Shown: positions 48,501-60,223 of the stretch, piece by piece
How the letters are laid out: each line of letters opens with the position of its first letter
Position numbering within the stretch: the first letter of the stretch is position 1
Source: Oxytricha trifallax
Taxonomy: Eukaryota; Ciliophora; Spirotrichea; Sporadotrichida; Oxytrichidae
Reading direction: 5' to 3'
Assembly (NCBI GenBank): GCA_000711775.1
Contig: ARYC01000253.1
Coordinates: forward strand, 1 to 64,000
Length of the DNA stretch: 64,000 nucleotides
The notes under the pieces: generated by a model
Told to the model about the DNA's origin: nothing
The model's input: only the letters and a program-made list of their open reading frames with translations
The model's database searches: none
Made by a program: the position numbers and the translations under genes

Positions 48501-50640
48501 TAAAAAATCAAGTGAAGATGATTTGATCGATAATATTTTACCTAAAAAACCTTTAATTTCTGTTATCAGGAACTCTGACATATCACATTAACATAGTAAA
48601 AGTATTTTAAATGTAAATGGAGACAGTCCAGGACCATACTTTGATAAAATTGGAGCCAAATCTACGAAATAAAGATAAAACTTAAATAAATCTACTTTGA
48701 ATAAAAATCAGGATGAATCTGCAATGCCAAATTTGCAAAAGCTTATTCATGATCTTTCCAAAGATAGGAGTAGTATAGGAGATTAATCAAGCATGATATA
48801 TAAGCGAAATGGGGTCAAAGTAATAAATATATTGCTATATTTTTATTTTAAAGAGAGGGATTAAAGCAGTCATAGGATCAGGAAAGGAGTTCAGTCATCT
48901 ACGAGAATTAAGAAAAAAATAGAGCAAACTTTGCAATTAAATTAAACCATAAGTCACGACTAGAATAATGCTGACTCTTTAAACACAAGCTAAAATCATG
49001 AAATTATAGAATCTACATTATAGAAAGAAAACAATACTATTCCCTAAGAATAATTATATCAATAACGCATAGATAAATCTGAATCCATAGTCCATTCATA
49101 GACTTAAAATAATGAATAGGATAATAGTTAACAAAATTTTAAGCAAAATTATTCATTAAAAAATGACTTAGAACCTATCAAACTTAGGTCTTGATCAAAT
49201 ATCAGAACAAATCAAACTCATGTAAGAAAGGACATTTCAGATTTCAAGGAAGATATAAAAAATCAAAGTAATTATGAAAATTAAGAAAAGTAGAAACAAT
49301 ATAGTTACAACTACTATAAAAATGACTTATCTTTCTTAGAACCCTAAAAGCCGATTAATTTACCTGAAATAAAACCGAATATGAAAGCCAACATTGAATA
49401 ATAGCTTAAAAATCAAAGTGTGTGGTCGAGTAATCTATAAAGATAGAATACTTCTAATGATGCTACTTAGCCAAATTAATAATTCCAATTCAATTATTAC
49501 AGCGAAAAGAAATAAAATTTGAATCAGTAATATCCTTCAGAAAATTAAAGCAGAATTAATCCATTGGCTACAAAGATACCATATAACAAAGATTAAAATT
49601 CCTAAAATTTAAAAACCCAGCAAAATTATTATTCAAATGCTAGCACCAATAATACTTCAAAGGCTTCAGATTAAAATGTCTATACTAAAAGCACTTCCTA
49701 GACCACTCTAAATTTTTGCTGAATATATTTATTTTTATCGTAAATAGCGAAAATTATCAGAAAAGATTTTCTCATTCAAGAGATGGCTATTAATAGTATT
49801 AAAACCATTCTAATTAAACAGCCTAAAACATTAAGACATAGGTTCTCAATGCGAACAGCTCTAAATATACAAACATAAAAGAAGAGAAGGCTAAGGTTTC
49901 TAAGTTGTTAGAGGAGTTTGATCGAAAGCAGAAACTTGAGAGAGAATTGAAGCTATAATCCCAGCTAGACTCTGACATGATTTTGAAATCGAATCATAAT
50001 ACCTCAGGTTATGGGGGAGCAGAGAGGAGACAGTCAAAAGTTTACGATACTTAAACTTAGGAGCAGCAGGAATACGTCAGTACACTCTTAAAGATTAAAC
50101 CTTGGCTTGCTTGTTTACCTTTAAAAGCTTCTAAATTAGAGTATTTAAAGAAGAGTTTTCCTATTGATGACTTGAGCAGTGTTTAAGTGTCAAATCTAAA
50201 CGGAAAAGATTTAGAGGATTTCAAAAGTGAATGTGAATATGTTTCAAGTGAGGTAATTCCAAAGAAAAATATGCTCAGAGAAAAGAAAAGCGATTATGAG
50301 TTGTTAATGGATGCAAGGTATTTCAATAAATACGGTGATTACTTATTTAAGCGGTTACAATCTAAATTTAATAATTGTTAGCATTTTTTATTTATCTAAG
50401 AGTTATTATTAGAGACTGGAAATAGGTAAAGACTCAGTAAAATCTGATATTAAGAAAGCTTACTACAAATTAGCATTAATTTGGCATCCAGATAACATTA
50501 GAAAGAAGCAAAAATATGGATTTGCTTATGAATAAATATTCACTAAGCTTGTTGCTGAAATCTTCGTTTTATTTGAGGAAGCTTATAAAACTTTAAGTAA
50601 TGAAGAATAAAGGACTATTTATGATAAATAAATTAAGTGA
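45526..50640 (+). CDS. Long N/Q-rich protein with C-terminal J domain (DnaJ-like)
   Basis: ATG 45526 to TGA 50638 spans many exons; resolved GT-AG introns include 45670-45703 (34 nt) and 46189-46655 (467 nt, containing a foldback element). The N-terminal third is globular (LIWIRKSEQVLIEESYGSHFF, ENLKTYALWAHPFVS), with a C..C pair in KCQHCQRILK. The middle (48400-49700) is extremely N/Q/S-rich. A helical segment (KVSKLLEEFDRKQKLEREL) follows. The C-terminus is a J domain: YYQRLEIGKDS, IKKAYYKLALIWHPDN with the HPD motif (about 50480), then EAYKTLSNEEQRTIYD. J domains stimulate Hsp70 ATPase; a C-terminal position resembles auxilin-type co-chaperones. All Trp codons are TGG. A second palindrome lies at 47550-48172. 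Confidence 0.82.
46197..46615. mobile_element. Foldback element, family 1, copy 2, inside an intron
   Basis: The arms start near ATTGTAAGAATACATTT and end AAATGTATTCCTATAAT. Shared inner blocks with the element at 20513-20928 include CGATAGAGAATT, GCTGGACTTTA, GCGGTAC and CTGGAGCGAG. The element fills almost all of intron 46189-46655 of the J-domain gene; the exons TTAACATCAAA and TTGGGATGAAAG join in frame. Confidence 0.88.
47544..48178. mobile_element. 623-bp palindrome interrupting the J-domain gene
   Basis: The element at 47550-48172 has ends CGGCTATGAGGTAGTATCC and the exact inverse, with a C8/G9 tract just inside. AAAAAA lies on both sides (47544-47549 and 48173-48178). The flanking reading frame (SQKKNKKK before, QLKIKPEMYLKQQED after) is restored if the element is removed with or without one A6 copy, but not if it is kept (629 nt). 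A GTAAGC donor at 47479 and an AG near 48214 would also join in frame, so removal by splicing is possible. Confidence 0.88.
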
Positions 50641-50738
50641 AATTGAATAAAGAATGTTTGTGAGCGTTAATTGTTAATCTTAATTAAAAAAATATATATT
50701 TAAAGTATATGTATGTTGATTAATTGAAATAGTGAATT

Positions 50739-53127
50739 TCAGCAGTTCATGTCATTAATACCCAATTCTTCGTTTTATTCTTCAGTTCTATCGTAAACTG
50801 TAACTTCAATCTGTGGGTCATCTTCTGGTGCTGATGGATTGTATATGAAGCAGTTTGATAGAGCATCATCAAGGATCAAAGTGAAGGGAGTGAAGTTATC
50901 TTTTAAGTCATTGAGTCTCTGCAAGAACTCCATGTATTTCTTGTTAGTTGCGCTATCTCCAACACCGAATGGATTATTATCTTTCAAGTTTGTTGCTACC
51001 TTATCAACCAGACCTTCAACAGTTAAAAACAATAAGTTAAAGTTTTTTAAGTTGTATAAACTCCACCTAGGGTTCCTGGGGCCATAGCGAAATCAATCTC
51101 TGGAATTGCCATAACACATGAATCACTCTTGAACACATCTCTGTTAAGATCCTCCTCTTTATTAACATGGAATACGATACGAGTAGCCTTTTCTGAGACT
51201 CCACCTCCATGCTTGATATCTGTATTTCTATAACCGCAGTAGTCGCATGAGAACGCCATGATAATGATTTCCTTGAAGAATGGAATTGAGGCAATGCACA
51301 TCTTGGCTTCACCCTCTTTGTTACAAGCGTAACAGTAAGTGGAGAATCTCATCACTTCCTTTCTTGCATCATCATCCTCATCTTTTGATTCTTCTTAATT
51401 AGTTTTAAATAAAAAGAAATAATAATTGAGACACGAGATATGAATTAATTATTTACTGATTTCTAATTAAAATATGATTTCTTATAAAGTATCATTATAT
51501 AAATAGTTTTCACTTGGTCATCAAAATTTTTGCCGAAATCCATGTTATTTGCTGTGATTGAAGCATCCTTAGATCTATGTGAGTAAGCTTTTAGCTTAGC
51601 CAAAAGTGCTTCTTATTCCTCAGCAGTGGTTGCCTTTTATATAAAAAAAAACTTATAATAACTCTTTTTTATTTCCTTTTATTGAGACTTTGACAAGGGC
51701 TCAGCTTGCATCTTGGTAAATGCTTTATACTTTTCCTCATCGGTCTCAGCTTGAGATTGTGCCAAATCTGGGTTATAACCCATAGTGATGTAGTCTTGCG
51801 CAGTTCTTGGAATGTGCTCGACTTTGCAGTACTCGTCATGGCTTGGTGCGTTGGGGTTCTGCAAGAAACTGTTTCCTGAAGGATCTTCAATAATGAAAGT
51901 GAATGGGAATTTCTTTCCATCGTTGTATTCTTGCATACGTACAATGAATTCATCAATCTTTTTGGCTGTTTCTGGATCAACTTTCTATAGATTAGGTCTT
52001 AATGTGATTCATTAATGGAAAAATTAAATCAAGAACTAGTCAATTCTTTTCACTAAAACTTACTCTTCTTTCATCTTGTAATTCTTGTAATCCTTCGATA
52101 CTCTTGGCAATGTAACCTTCAATTGTGTTAATTGTACCCTTTTGAGTCTCAGGTGGTAGCTCTAAGTCGAGTTCAGGAATTATATTTAAATAAATTAACT
52201 TAAAATTAAATTGAATTCTTATGGTTGCATTCTCTGACTTGACGACTGATCTATTCATGTTCACTGAGTTGACAACTTTGCATTCATATCTAATACCAAA
52301 ATCTGCCAATTTCCCACCAAATTGAACCTCTGTGTTTTTCCATCCGCATTCTCCACACTCGAAAGAAGACAATATGATTTCTATTATAGTTGTGTTAATA
52401 ATTTGCACATTATGCTTTATATTGTGGGAATTTATTGAAATAGTAAATAATTTGCATTTACATAATGAAGAGTAAAAAATGTCATTGAAAAATATAATCT
52501 TACAATATGAAGTCTTACCTTTGAAAAATGGAATTTTCGTGAAAAGGAATCTAGTCACGCCTTGCTTCTCACAATTCATGCACAATGATGCAATATCCTC
52601 AGCTATACATTAATATATTAGACTCAAGTCTCAAAACATATAATGAAGCACAATTTGTGCCAATCTTGTAGTTTAATTTTCTCAAGATATTTTAAACAAA
52701 ATAAAAAATTCACTAGGACCACATTATGAGCAATAAAACAAAAATGTCGAACTTTACTTACAAGGAGTGTTTTCTTTCAAGTTTAAGAAGAGTGTTTATG
52801 GGGTGATTGGTAAGTGTGATTGATCTTGAGATTCTTGTTGATCAATTTATTATATTTTTGAATCAAATTTACAGTACTATTCTGCAAATTAAATTTTAGA
52901 ATAAGATATAATATAAATTTGAATCAGTTTGAGCATTAGCATCAACATCTACGTTGTTTTGATCAATTTAAGCATCTGCTTATTAAAAATATAGAAAATA
53001 TTTCATATTTTTAAAATTCTATTGTGTGACTTTCTATAACTTATTTTAAATGTAAAAATTTACTATATTAATTTCATATATATTATTTTATTTGACAATA
53101 TACTTCAGTTTTTGGTAGGCTTTCCAT
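50739..53127 (-). CDS. ZPR1: ZPR1 zinc-finger protein
   Basis: ATG 53127 (MESLPKTE), then exons with an acidic N-terminus. The first ZPR1 zinc finger is CMNCEKQG (52555-52600) with SFECGECGWKNTEV (52330-52370), and the first ZPR1 domain runs through LELPPETQKGTI. The second zinc finger is CYACNKEGEAKMC with CDYCGYRN (51210-51330), then PGTLGG and the C-terminal domain ending at TGA 50739. The duplicated C4 finger plus domain layout is diagnostic. ZPR1 is known as a chaperone that helps fold eEF1A. About six introns are present; one TAA-ending stretch continues as Gln before the TGA stop. Confidence 0.92.
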
Positions 53128-53817
53128 TTTTTAGTTTTGTTATTAGGTGACTTGATAAGTTCAAGAATTTATATAGTATAGTAATTAAAGTAAAATACTT
53201 TGTGATTATAAGTTAATTGAGAATAATCATTAGGCAAGAGTATTTTTATTTAATTAATCCAATCAGACAAGAAATGAATTATTTTCCAATGAAAGAAAGT
53301 CACTCTCAAACTTTGTGAATTATTTTCTTTTCTATATAGAAAATTCAATATTATTATTCAAAGTAAGGATTAATGTGTGTATTAAATATTTAATTCTGAT
53401 ATTTAAATTTGAAAAAATTTATAATTAACAGAACAAGATTGTTAATATAAATAGTACTTTTAAATTAAAAAATACCCAATTATTAGTGATTAGGGATATC
53501 ATTAGAAATTTAAATTAAAATATTAATGGAGGACCGGTCTTCATCAATTGAGTTAGATTTAAGTAATCTATCTTTTATAATTTAAATATTAATTTTTATA
53601 TATTTATAATTTTATTAAATTAAAATAATAATAATTATAATATCTGAACGTAGTTCTTAGAAACAAAAAACAGGTCTTTAAAATGGACATCACTCTAGAA
53701 ATAAAACTTATCTTCAAAAAATGTAGACTAGATTGATTATATTTAATTATTATTTTTATTAATTTATAGTATTTCAAATTGTTATTGAATATTTTTTTTC
53801 AATTAAATTTGATAGTA
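53128..53817. other. Intergenic AT-rich stretch
   Basis: No gene recognised. Confidence 0.35.
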
Positions 53818-54350
53818 ATGTCCGCTGAAATCCTTTAAAACAATATAATAAACGAGTATGTTTTTTGTTGTTTTCTCTTGTTCGAGCACCTCGCTATGAT
53901 CTAGGAGCCTCTCCGCAAGGTTTTGCTAAAAATTGATTCGGATAATAAAATCATGAATTTTTATAAATAAGAGGTTCTACAAAGAAGTGTTGCTATTAAT
54001 GTTGGCCTTAATTTGGCACTTGCTATCATTGCTGTAGTATTTGATAAATAAATTAATATAAATAAATTATATTAACGAATTTAATGGAAAATATTTTAAT
54101 TATTATTTGTGGCATTGTTTTGGAGTGTGCACTATAACTAGGAAAATAACTAATGGTACAAGAAAATTGGATTTAAAGTAATGTCTCTAATGATCAGTTT
54201 ATTCAGCACTGCCCTGGCAATACCATATTTATTCCCTTATAAATCCGAATGTTCTATGATTTGCCCATATAATATACTCATTTTTGTGAATATTAATATT
54301 AGTAAGAAATTAAATTAAATTATATAAAAACGTGTATATTAAACACATTA
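53818..54350 (+). CDS. Small multi-pass membrane protein, unknown function
   Basis: ATG 53818 leads to EYVFCCFLLFEHLAMIQEPLRKVLLKIDSD and a hydrophobic span SVAINVGLNLALAIIAVVFD. After an intron (about 54055-54150) come FKVMSLMISLFSTALAIPYLFP and CSMICPYNILIFV. Two to three membrane spans are therefore likely. The 3' end is uncertain: the frame or a spliced continuation could reach about 54510, which would overlap the convergent gene on the other strand. Confidence 0.5.
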
Positions 54351-54352
54351 TA

Positions 54353-55765
54353 TCAATATTTAATCTTTGAAGCGAGGTCGTAATTCTCTTACAAAGTCAG
54401 CTCCTTATGTGGTATTAATTGTATAGTCTTCCTTGCTAAATATATTTCTTTTTAAATATTCTTCAAAATAAACACCTGCAAGAATATAATGGAGAGCACG
54501 AGCACCACAATGAATTTTTATGTTTGTTACAATAATATTATTTATATTTTAATGGAAAATACATAAAATAAATGAAAACAGCGTAGACTGCAGTGAACTG
54601 GTTAATCTTGATGTTGAAGTAATCTACGAATGATTTTGTTATAGTTTCTTTTATTAAATTGTTTGTGTAGTCCATGTATTTGTAATAAATCATTGTGTAA
54701 TCTATTGATATAAAAGCAATGAGGGGGTTAAATGGAAAGAGTTCCTTCTTTTAATAATTAAAGACGAAATTTATAATTTATAGGTTCTATACTAATTCAA
54801 AAATTTCAATAAAGGATAAATTAAATTTTATTCAATTAAATTTTTGGGAACAAAATTATAATTTTGTTAATTCTTTAGCTTGTTTTTTATTTTTAATACA
54901 GCTTAAACTTTATAATGCTTAGAAATTTTATAAATTACAATTATGATCAAATTTAAATTAATTTATCAAATTCCCTTCTCCTTAGCAAATAATTATTCTT
55001 TTAAGAAATAATTTTTTATTAAAAAAACATATAATTATCTTATTTTGAATCTACTGATTTTTGATTTTTAAGCTCACCTGATAATTTAAAATATTATAAC
55101 TATAGTGACTTCTTTTCAATTTATGAATTTATTTTTATTAATTTGATAAGTATTAAGCAGTTCTCTATTCAGGGCTCTTGCTTTCGTAAGTTATCTGAAT
55201 CATATAAAAATAGTTGATCATTGTGGAAAGTCCATACGAATACCCATTCTTAAAGATGCCTTCGTTATCAGTTAGACATTCGTTTGTGGGTACTGGATAT
55301 TTAAATAGAATTTAATCAAATTTAATCATCATATATTAAACAATTTTTATCACAATTTAAATAGGAAATGAACTATATTTATCACTCTATAATTAAGAAT
55401 TATATACTAAATTAAACCTACAATTAATTTGACAAAATTCCTTATTTCTTATATTTTCTTTGATTTTTGTAAATAATTATCTAATTTAAATAATTATTAA
55501 AAGAAAATGTCGTAAGTGTTATTTTTAATACAATATTTATAAAATATTTTTACATATTCTATTTAAGTCACTATTTTTGAACAATAGGCGTCGCTGTCAA
55601 TCTAATTCAAGAAAGAAATCGCATTGGATAAAGTAGCGGGGTAATTTTGTTTGATTTAACGAAGCTCCTTATTAATCTCCATACATTCTGAGAAAATATC
55701 TCCTGAAATATTAGCATTATTTCTTGTCTCTTCATATTTTTATACTTTATTAATGACAAGATTTT
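54353..55765 (-). CDS. Ciliate membrane protein with soluble N-terminal domain
   Basis: Minus-strand exons in order: INKVQKYEETRNNANISGDIF...LSNAISFLNQIDSDAYC (55580-55765), PVPTNECLTDNEGIFKNGYSYGL (55160-55290), FNPLIAFISIDYTMIYYKY then NIKINQFTAVYAVFIYFIF, a likely membrane span (54540-54740), and a last exon ARKTIQLIPHKELTLQENY ending at TGA 54353. This layout, with a span followed by a short tail containing (L)IP, resembles multi-domain ciliate membrane proteins near nucleotide cyclases, but no catalytic domain is present here. Introns were not all resolved and the start codon is unknown. Confidence 0.55.
54519..54531 (+). other. Partial copy of the 14-bp motif outside the first 19 kb
   Basis: TATGTTTGTTACA matches 12 of 13 bases of the motif. 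It is the only non-coding near-copy noticed after 19.2 kb; another exact copy at 45894 lies inside coding sequence (LQQTSS). Confidence 0.4.
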
Positions 55766-55887
55766 AGGTGAGAGATTAAAGAAGTCAATATATAGGGATG
55801 AGTTGCTGGCTTAAATTGAGCTTAATAAATGTTAGTTTCTCTCTTTAAAAATATTGATTGCTCAGTTTTATAAAAATTTCTCTTTTT

Positions 55888-57385
55888 TGTAGTAAGCAAA
55901 GTTGACTAATATCGTTTAAGGGCTGCCTAAGAAGAAGTGGAGGAATTAAGATTAAAGAGAGAAAGAGACATGACTAATTCAAGATTGGATTAAGATAATT
56001 ATGTCCGAAGAAGAAAAGATGCTCTGCAAGACTCTTTTACTGATAAAAACATGGTCGATCGATAGTAAGGTAGATAAATTACCAGGAATGCTCAGTCTGT
56101 GATAGATTTGAGGTTGCCTGCTAGTAAACGCTATGAGACAGCGAATGATAAATCGAGAGAGAGTTCTCTAGATAGAAGCGCTTCAAAAAATGGGTTATAT
56201 GAAATTAGAGATGAACTTGCCAAGAACCCTCGACGTAGACATAACAAGGTTGAGGCTTACTGGTTAGATGAGACTTAGCAGAAAGAATAAGTGGATAAAG
56301 AATGGTGGGACAAAGGAAAATGGGACGTTGTGAAGCAGTAGCACTATTGGGATAATGGTAAATACATACCAGAAGATATTGGGGTCAAAGTTAAAGAAAT
56401 TATCAACAAGGAGGTTTTAATGATGAAGGGCAAAATGCAAAGAGATGAAGTTTCAATGCTTGAATAAATTAAGTCACTCAAAGATTAAACTAAAGAAACT
56501 GATAAAGCAAGAATCAAGGCTCTTGAAAATTTAAAGAAAATTAAGTCTAAACTGCATAAGCAATAAGTCAAAGAAGATATGAGACACAATTAGGATAAAA
56601 TATTGGTCATTTGTTTCTTTTTATCACAATTACATCTATGATGTTCTTTTTGAAAGATGGAAAGATAGAGAACGAAAACTTGAGGATAAATATTAGAAAT
56701 TTCCAGCAGTCAACTTAATTTTAGTATTTAAATTTTTGCTTTTATTAACTCTTTCCCTATGGAACTTCGAAAAACAGAATTTCACATGAAATAAAAGACT
56801 AAAAAACCTGGCGAGCTCCCCTCAGATTCTAAAGTTCTATAAAATACCTCTGTAAAAGCCATGGACGACATGTGGCCCTAAATGTCAACTCTGGATGATT
56901 ATTGCAATGAAAAAGTGAATTAAGACATTTTTAGGGCTGAAAATCTCAATAAAGTTAATGCAAGGCGACTTCATGATCTTGACAAATTTCAATTGTCAGA
57001 CGATGCTCTTGAAAAAATTGATAATGGAATGTTTGATTTTTTGAATAGAGAAAGCAATTAAAGAGTTATAAACCCAAATTCTGTGGAAGGCAAAAACCTC
57101 TACGTTTCAAATGATATCGTTATATAAAATTATACAAATCACACACTGATTTCTAATTATTAAGTTCCTTGATATCAATAGTAATAAGTAAGACGACATT
57201 TTTTATTTATTGAGTAAAAATTATGAATTAATAATGATGTGTTGAGAAATTATCAAGAAGTTCATGTGAAAGATTATATAAGCCCATTGGAGTAGTTTTC
57301 AAGATAAGTTGTGCACAACGGAAGTATAAGTAACCCCCATAAGTCTGTAGACCCACTTATACATAAATTAAATGCAATGAGATGA
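55888..57385 (+). CDS. Charged coiled-coil protein, unknown function
   Basis: The first clear exon begins near 55888 (VDQYRLRAAQEEVEELRLKRERD) and runs to about 56610. Notable segments are EAYWLDETQQ, EWWDKGKWDVV and a long coiled-coil region to KSKLHKQQ. After an intron comes ERWKDRERKLEDKYQKF and, after another, MELRKTEFHMKQKTKKPG (56759) and HDLDKFQLSDDALEKIDNG. It ends at TGA 57383. Five Trp in the first exon are all TGG. Two TGA codons near 57176 and 57228 fall in a stretch that looks intronic. The true ATG may lie in an upstream exon (an ATGTC followed by GTAAGTG occurs at 55508), but that intron would contain exons of the opposite-strand gene. Confidence 0.6.
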
Positions 57386-57641
57386 GGTTATTATTATTTT
57401 TTCAAGGGAATTAACAATTGAATGATAGTATATGTCATGTAAAAGTAGATAATAATAGGTAATATATTAAGTGAAAATGAATTTTTAATATAATTTCTTA
57501 ATTTGGAATGTAATGAAATATAGTGAAGTAAAAATAAGTCAAATACATAAAGAAATAACAAACTAAGGAATTAAAATTAAGTAAAAAAAAAGAAATGGTA
57601 GAATAAAGCAAGAGTAAATCTAACACTTTGTAATAATTTAA
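57386..57641. other. Short intergenic AT-rich stretch
   Basis: No gene recognised. Confidence 0.35.
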
Positions 57642-59185
57642 TGTTAAACTAAAGTTTATTGATTCAGATAAGTGTTTGGAGTTGGCACTGGTTATAATGG
57701 GATCCTATTGCATGAAATAATTTAATTATACTTATTAAGAATTTAATACAAATTTATTTATTCCATGAAGATAAAGAGTGTGATTGGGTGAACTTTAAAC
57801 AAATAGAAGATTTTGAATAAAAGTTTGAAAGTGAAAATGAACAAAATATTTCTGAAGACTAAGATCAATGGTTCAAGATTTATAATTAATTTGAGATTTC
57901 TATTAATTCTAATACTTAATTTTTATATTCTGGCACAAAGCACTGTTGCTTGGTAAAAAGTATAATTTTAACTAATCATTCCTTATAAATTATTTAGATG
58001 ATAAAGAACTATTCATATGGGGTGAGCATATTTATCATGGGACTAATGGCAAGGAAGTATCATAAAATATACCTTAAAATATCTCAATTGATTTTAAAAT
58101 CTCAAAACTATCTCTGGGTTTTGAGCACACTTTGATATTGACTGAAGACCATTAAGTTTTTGCTTTTGGCAAAAATTCTGTAGGGTAACTTGGTTAAGAT
58201 CCTAAGCTAGTTAAATATTAAGAAAAACCTGTTTTAGTAGAGTTGTTTTAAGTAAAGAAAAATAATTTCAAAATTTACTGTTAAATATAAACAATAAAGA
58301 TTACTTTAAATTAATAGTAGTAAGAGTTTAAGGATTCAAATAAGATAGTTGATATTTATACAGGTTTGAAATCAAGTTTCCTAATTCTTGAAAATGGATA
58401 AGTTTATTCGCTTGGTTCAAATAAACACTTTGAATTAGGCTTAAATTCAAAATAATTTGATAGCCCTCCCCAAGAAAATTCAAAATCACAGCCAAATACT
58501 ATTATTTCGCCCACATTATTAGATTTCAAAATTTCTTAAATATCTAGTGGCATGAAGCATACAGTCTTTTTATCAAATTGTGGAAAGTTGATATATGGTT
58601 GTGGATCAAATAAAATGGGATAACTTGGATATATAGATTTTGATGATAAAAATGAGTGCTAAATAATGACATAATTGCCAATTGATTAATCCTTAATAGA
58701 TAGTTAGGAGGTTATAATTGAGAAAGTAGTTTGCGGGTGGTCAAATACTCTGATTTTATATAGAAATAAAGAAACTGAAAACCGAGAGTTATGGATTGTT
58801 GGAAGCTTTAATTTTAATTTGATAGTTCAATATAGAACAAATTTAAATTTTCTGACTTAAAATATTTTTATTAAGCAATCACTATGGTTAATTAGGGCAA
58901 GGTGAAAAACTTAAAGACCTTAAATTCAGTAATAAATGGCATTAAGTTGGAGAAAACTTAAACATATAAGATGTTTATGCGTAATCAGAAGCTTTTATAA
59001 TAAAAACTAAAGAAAATCAACTTTACTCTTGGGGATGGAACGAACATGGAAATTTAGCTCTTGGAGATAAAATTGATAGACATGAGCCGACATTAATTGA
59101 AAATCTACCTTTTGAAATCGATTAAAATAGTGAAATACACACTTAAGGGGCATACATGTTTCTCGTAAATAAACAAAGACAGTGA
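57642..59185 (+). CDS. RCC1-repeat (beta-propeller) protein
   Basis: The clear coding part starts near 57769 (EDKECDWVNFKQIEDFEQ). A 38-nt GT-AG intron (about 57960-57997) joins CLVKN to DKELFIWGEHIYHG. RCC1 repeats follow: LGFEHTLILTEDHQVFAFGKNSVGQLGQ, SSFLILENGQVYSLGSNKHFELGL, SGMKHTVFLSNCGKLIYGCGSNKMGQLG, CGWSNTLILY and, after another intron, HYGQLGQGEKL, then QLYSWGWNEHGNLALGD. It ends at TGA 59183. About five to six blades are visible. RCC1-like propellers act in Ran exchange, ubiquitination or scaffolding; nothing here fixes which. TAA/TAG=Gln throughout. The upstream exon boundary is tentative. Confidence 0.85.
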
Positions 59186-59344
59186 TATTACAATTAAAAT
59201 GATAAACTACTGCTTGATTAATTAAGTTTGAATAATGAAATAAATTAATAAATTCACAAAAGATTCAATATCATCTCAGTAAAGGTTCTGACTTTGGATC
59301 ATCCCCATTTTAATGCTTCGCTAAGTAATTGCAAATTAATATCA

Positions 59345-60223
59345 TCATTACAATAATTCCAAATGATGTTGCAACTAATGGCCAAGTTATTATATTTTAA
59401 ATAAATCCCTTAATTTATGAATAATAGATTTAAAATTAAAATTAAACTAAGTTTCTCTTTCTTTACTAATTGATTCAGTATCATCGACATTTTAAATCTG
59501 CTAAAAAAGCGATTGCGATTACAACAAGTTATTATCATTTCGACAACCTATTTCTCTCTCAATTTAATTTACGTCTAAATTCTATTCTTATTTTACTGGA
59601 TAACCTGTTAGAAACCCATTCTAACTAGGAAACTCAAAGTCCAAATTCAACTTTACTCTCGTTTTATTTTCAAAAGTAGTTACATTTAAAAGTCCTTGCA
59701 AGTATAATTCACTTAAAATATCAACATAGCTACCATTCACAAGTATATTACTAATTTGGTAAATGAAATCTTCCTTACTCTCTAAATTTAGAAAAAATTT
59801 GCTTTCGTCATTTTCGGGGAAGCAATTGTCTAAAATTAGAACTACTTCTCGTTCTTGATTTTCTAATTGATTATTTGTGTTTTATGAAATGCTGTTAGTT
59901 TCAAATTTATCCATAGTGAAAGCAGTTGTTTCATCATGAATTTATGGATGTATTTGTTCTTACAATGAGAGAATTTATGATTTAAGTTTTATGACCTTCG
60001 AATAATTAATCTCTGTTTATGTTTAGTAATGTAGTGTGAATTCGTCTAAAAACAATCCATTCTTATCTTTTGAAATAGAATTATTTTGACATAAAAATAT
60101 CAACTGTTAACCATTTTCATTTGATATTGCTGTTTAATTTTGATCTATAAGTCCTATTTAGTTTTGTTGTGAAAAGGTCATTGATAAAATTGCAAGTATC
60201 AATGAGTAAACAATGCTAACCAT
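59345..60223 (-). CDS. Secreted protein, 292 aa, unknown function
   Basis: A single exon runs from ATG 60223 to TGA 59345 with TAA/TAG=Gln. The N-terminus is a clean signal peptide (MVSIVYSLILAILSMTFSQ). The mature part is polar and Q/N-rich with a helical middle (YSKVIKLKSQILSLQEQI). A more conserved-looking segment is REVVLILDNCFPENDESKFFLNL. I recognise no domain. It converges with the RCC1 gene, 160 bp away. Confidence 0.75.

Noticed and set aside
51047..52015. Several overlapping ORFs within the ZPR1 gene
   Set aside because: Only the frames carrying the zinc fingers and domain motifs are coding; the others are shadows.
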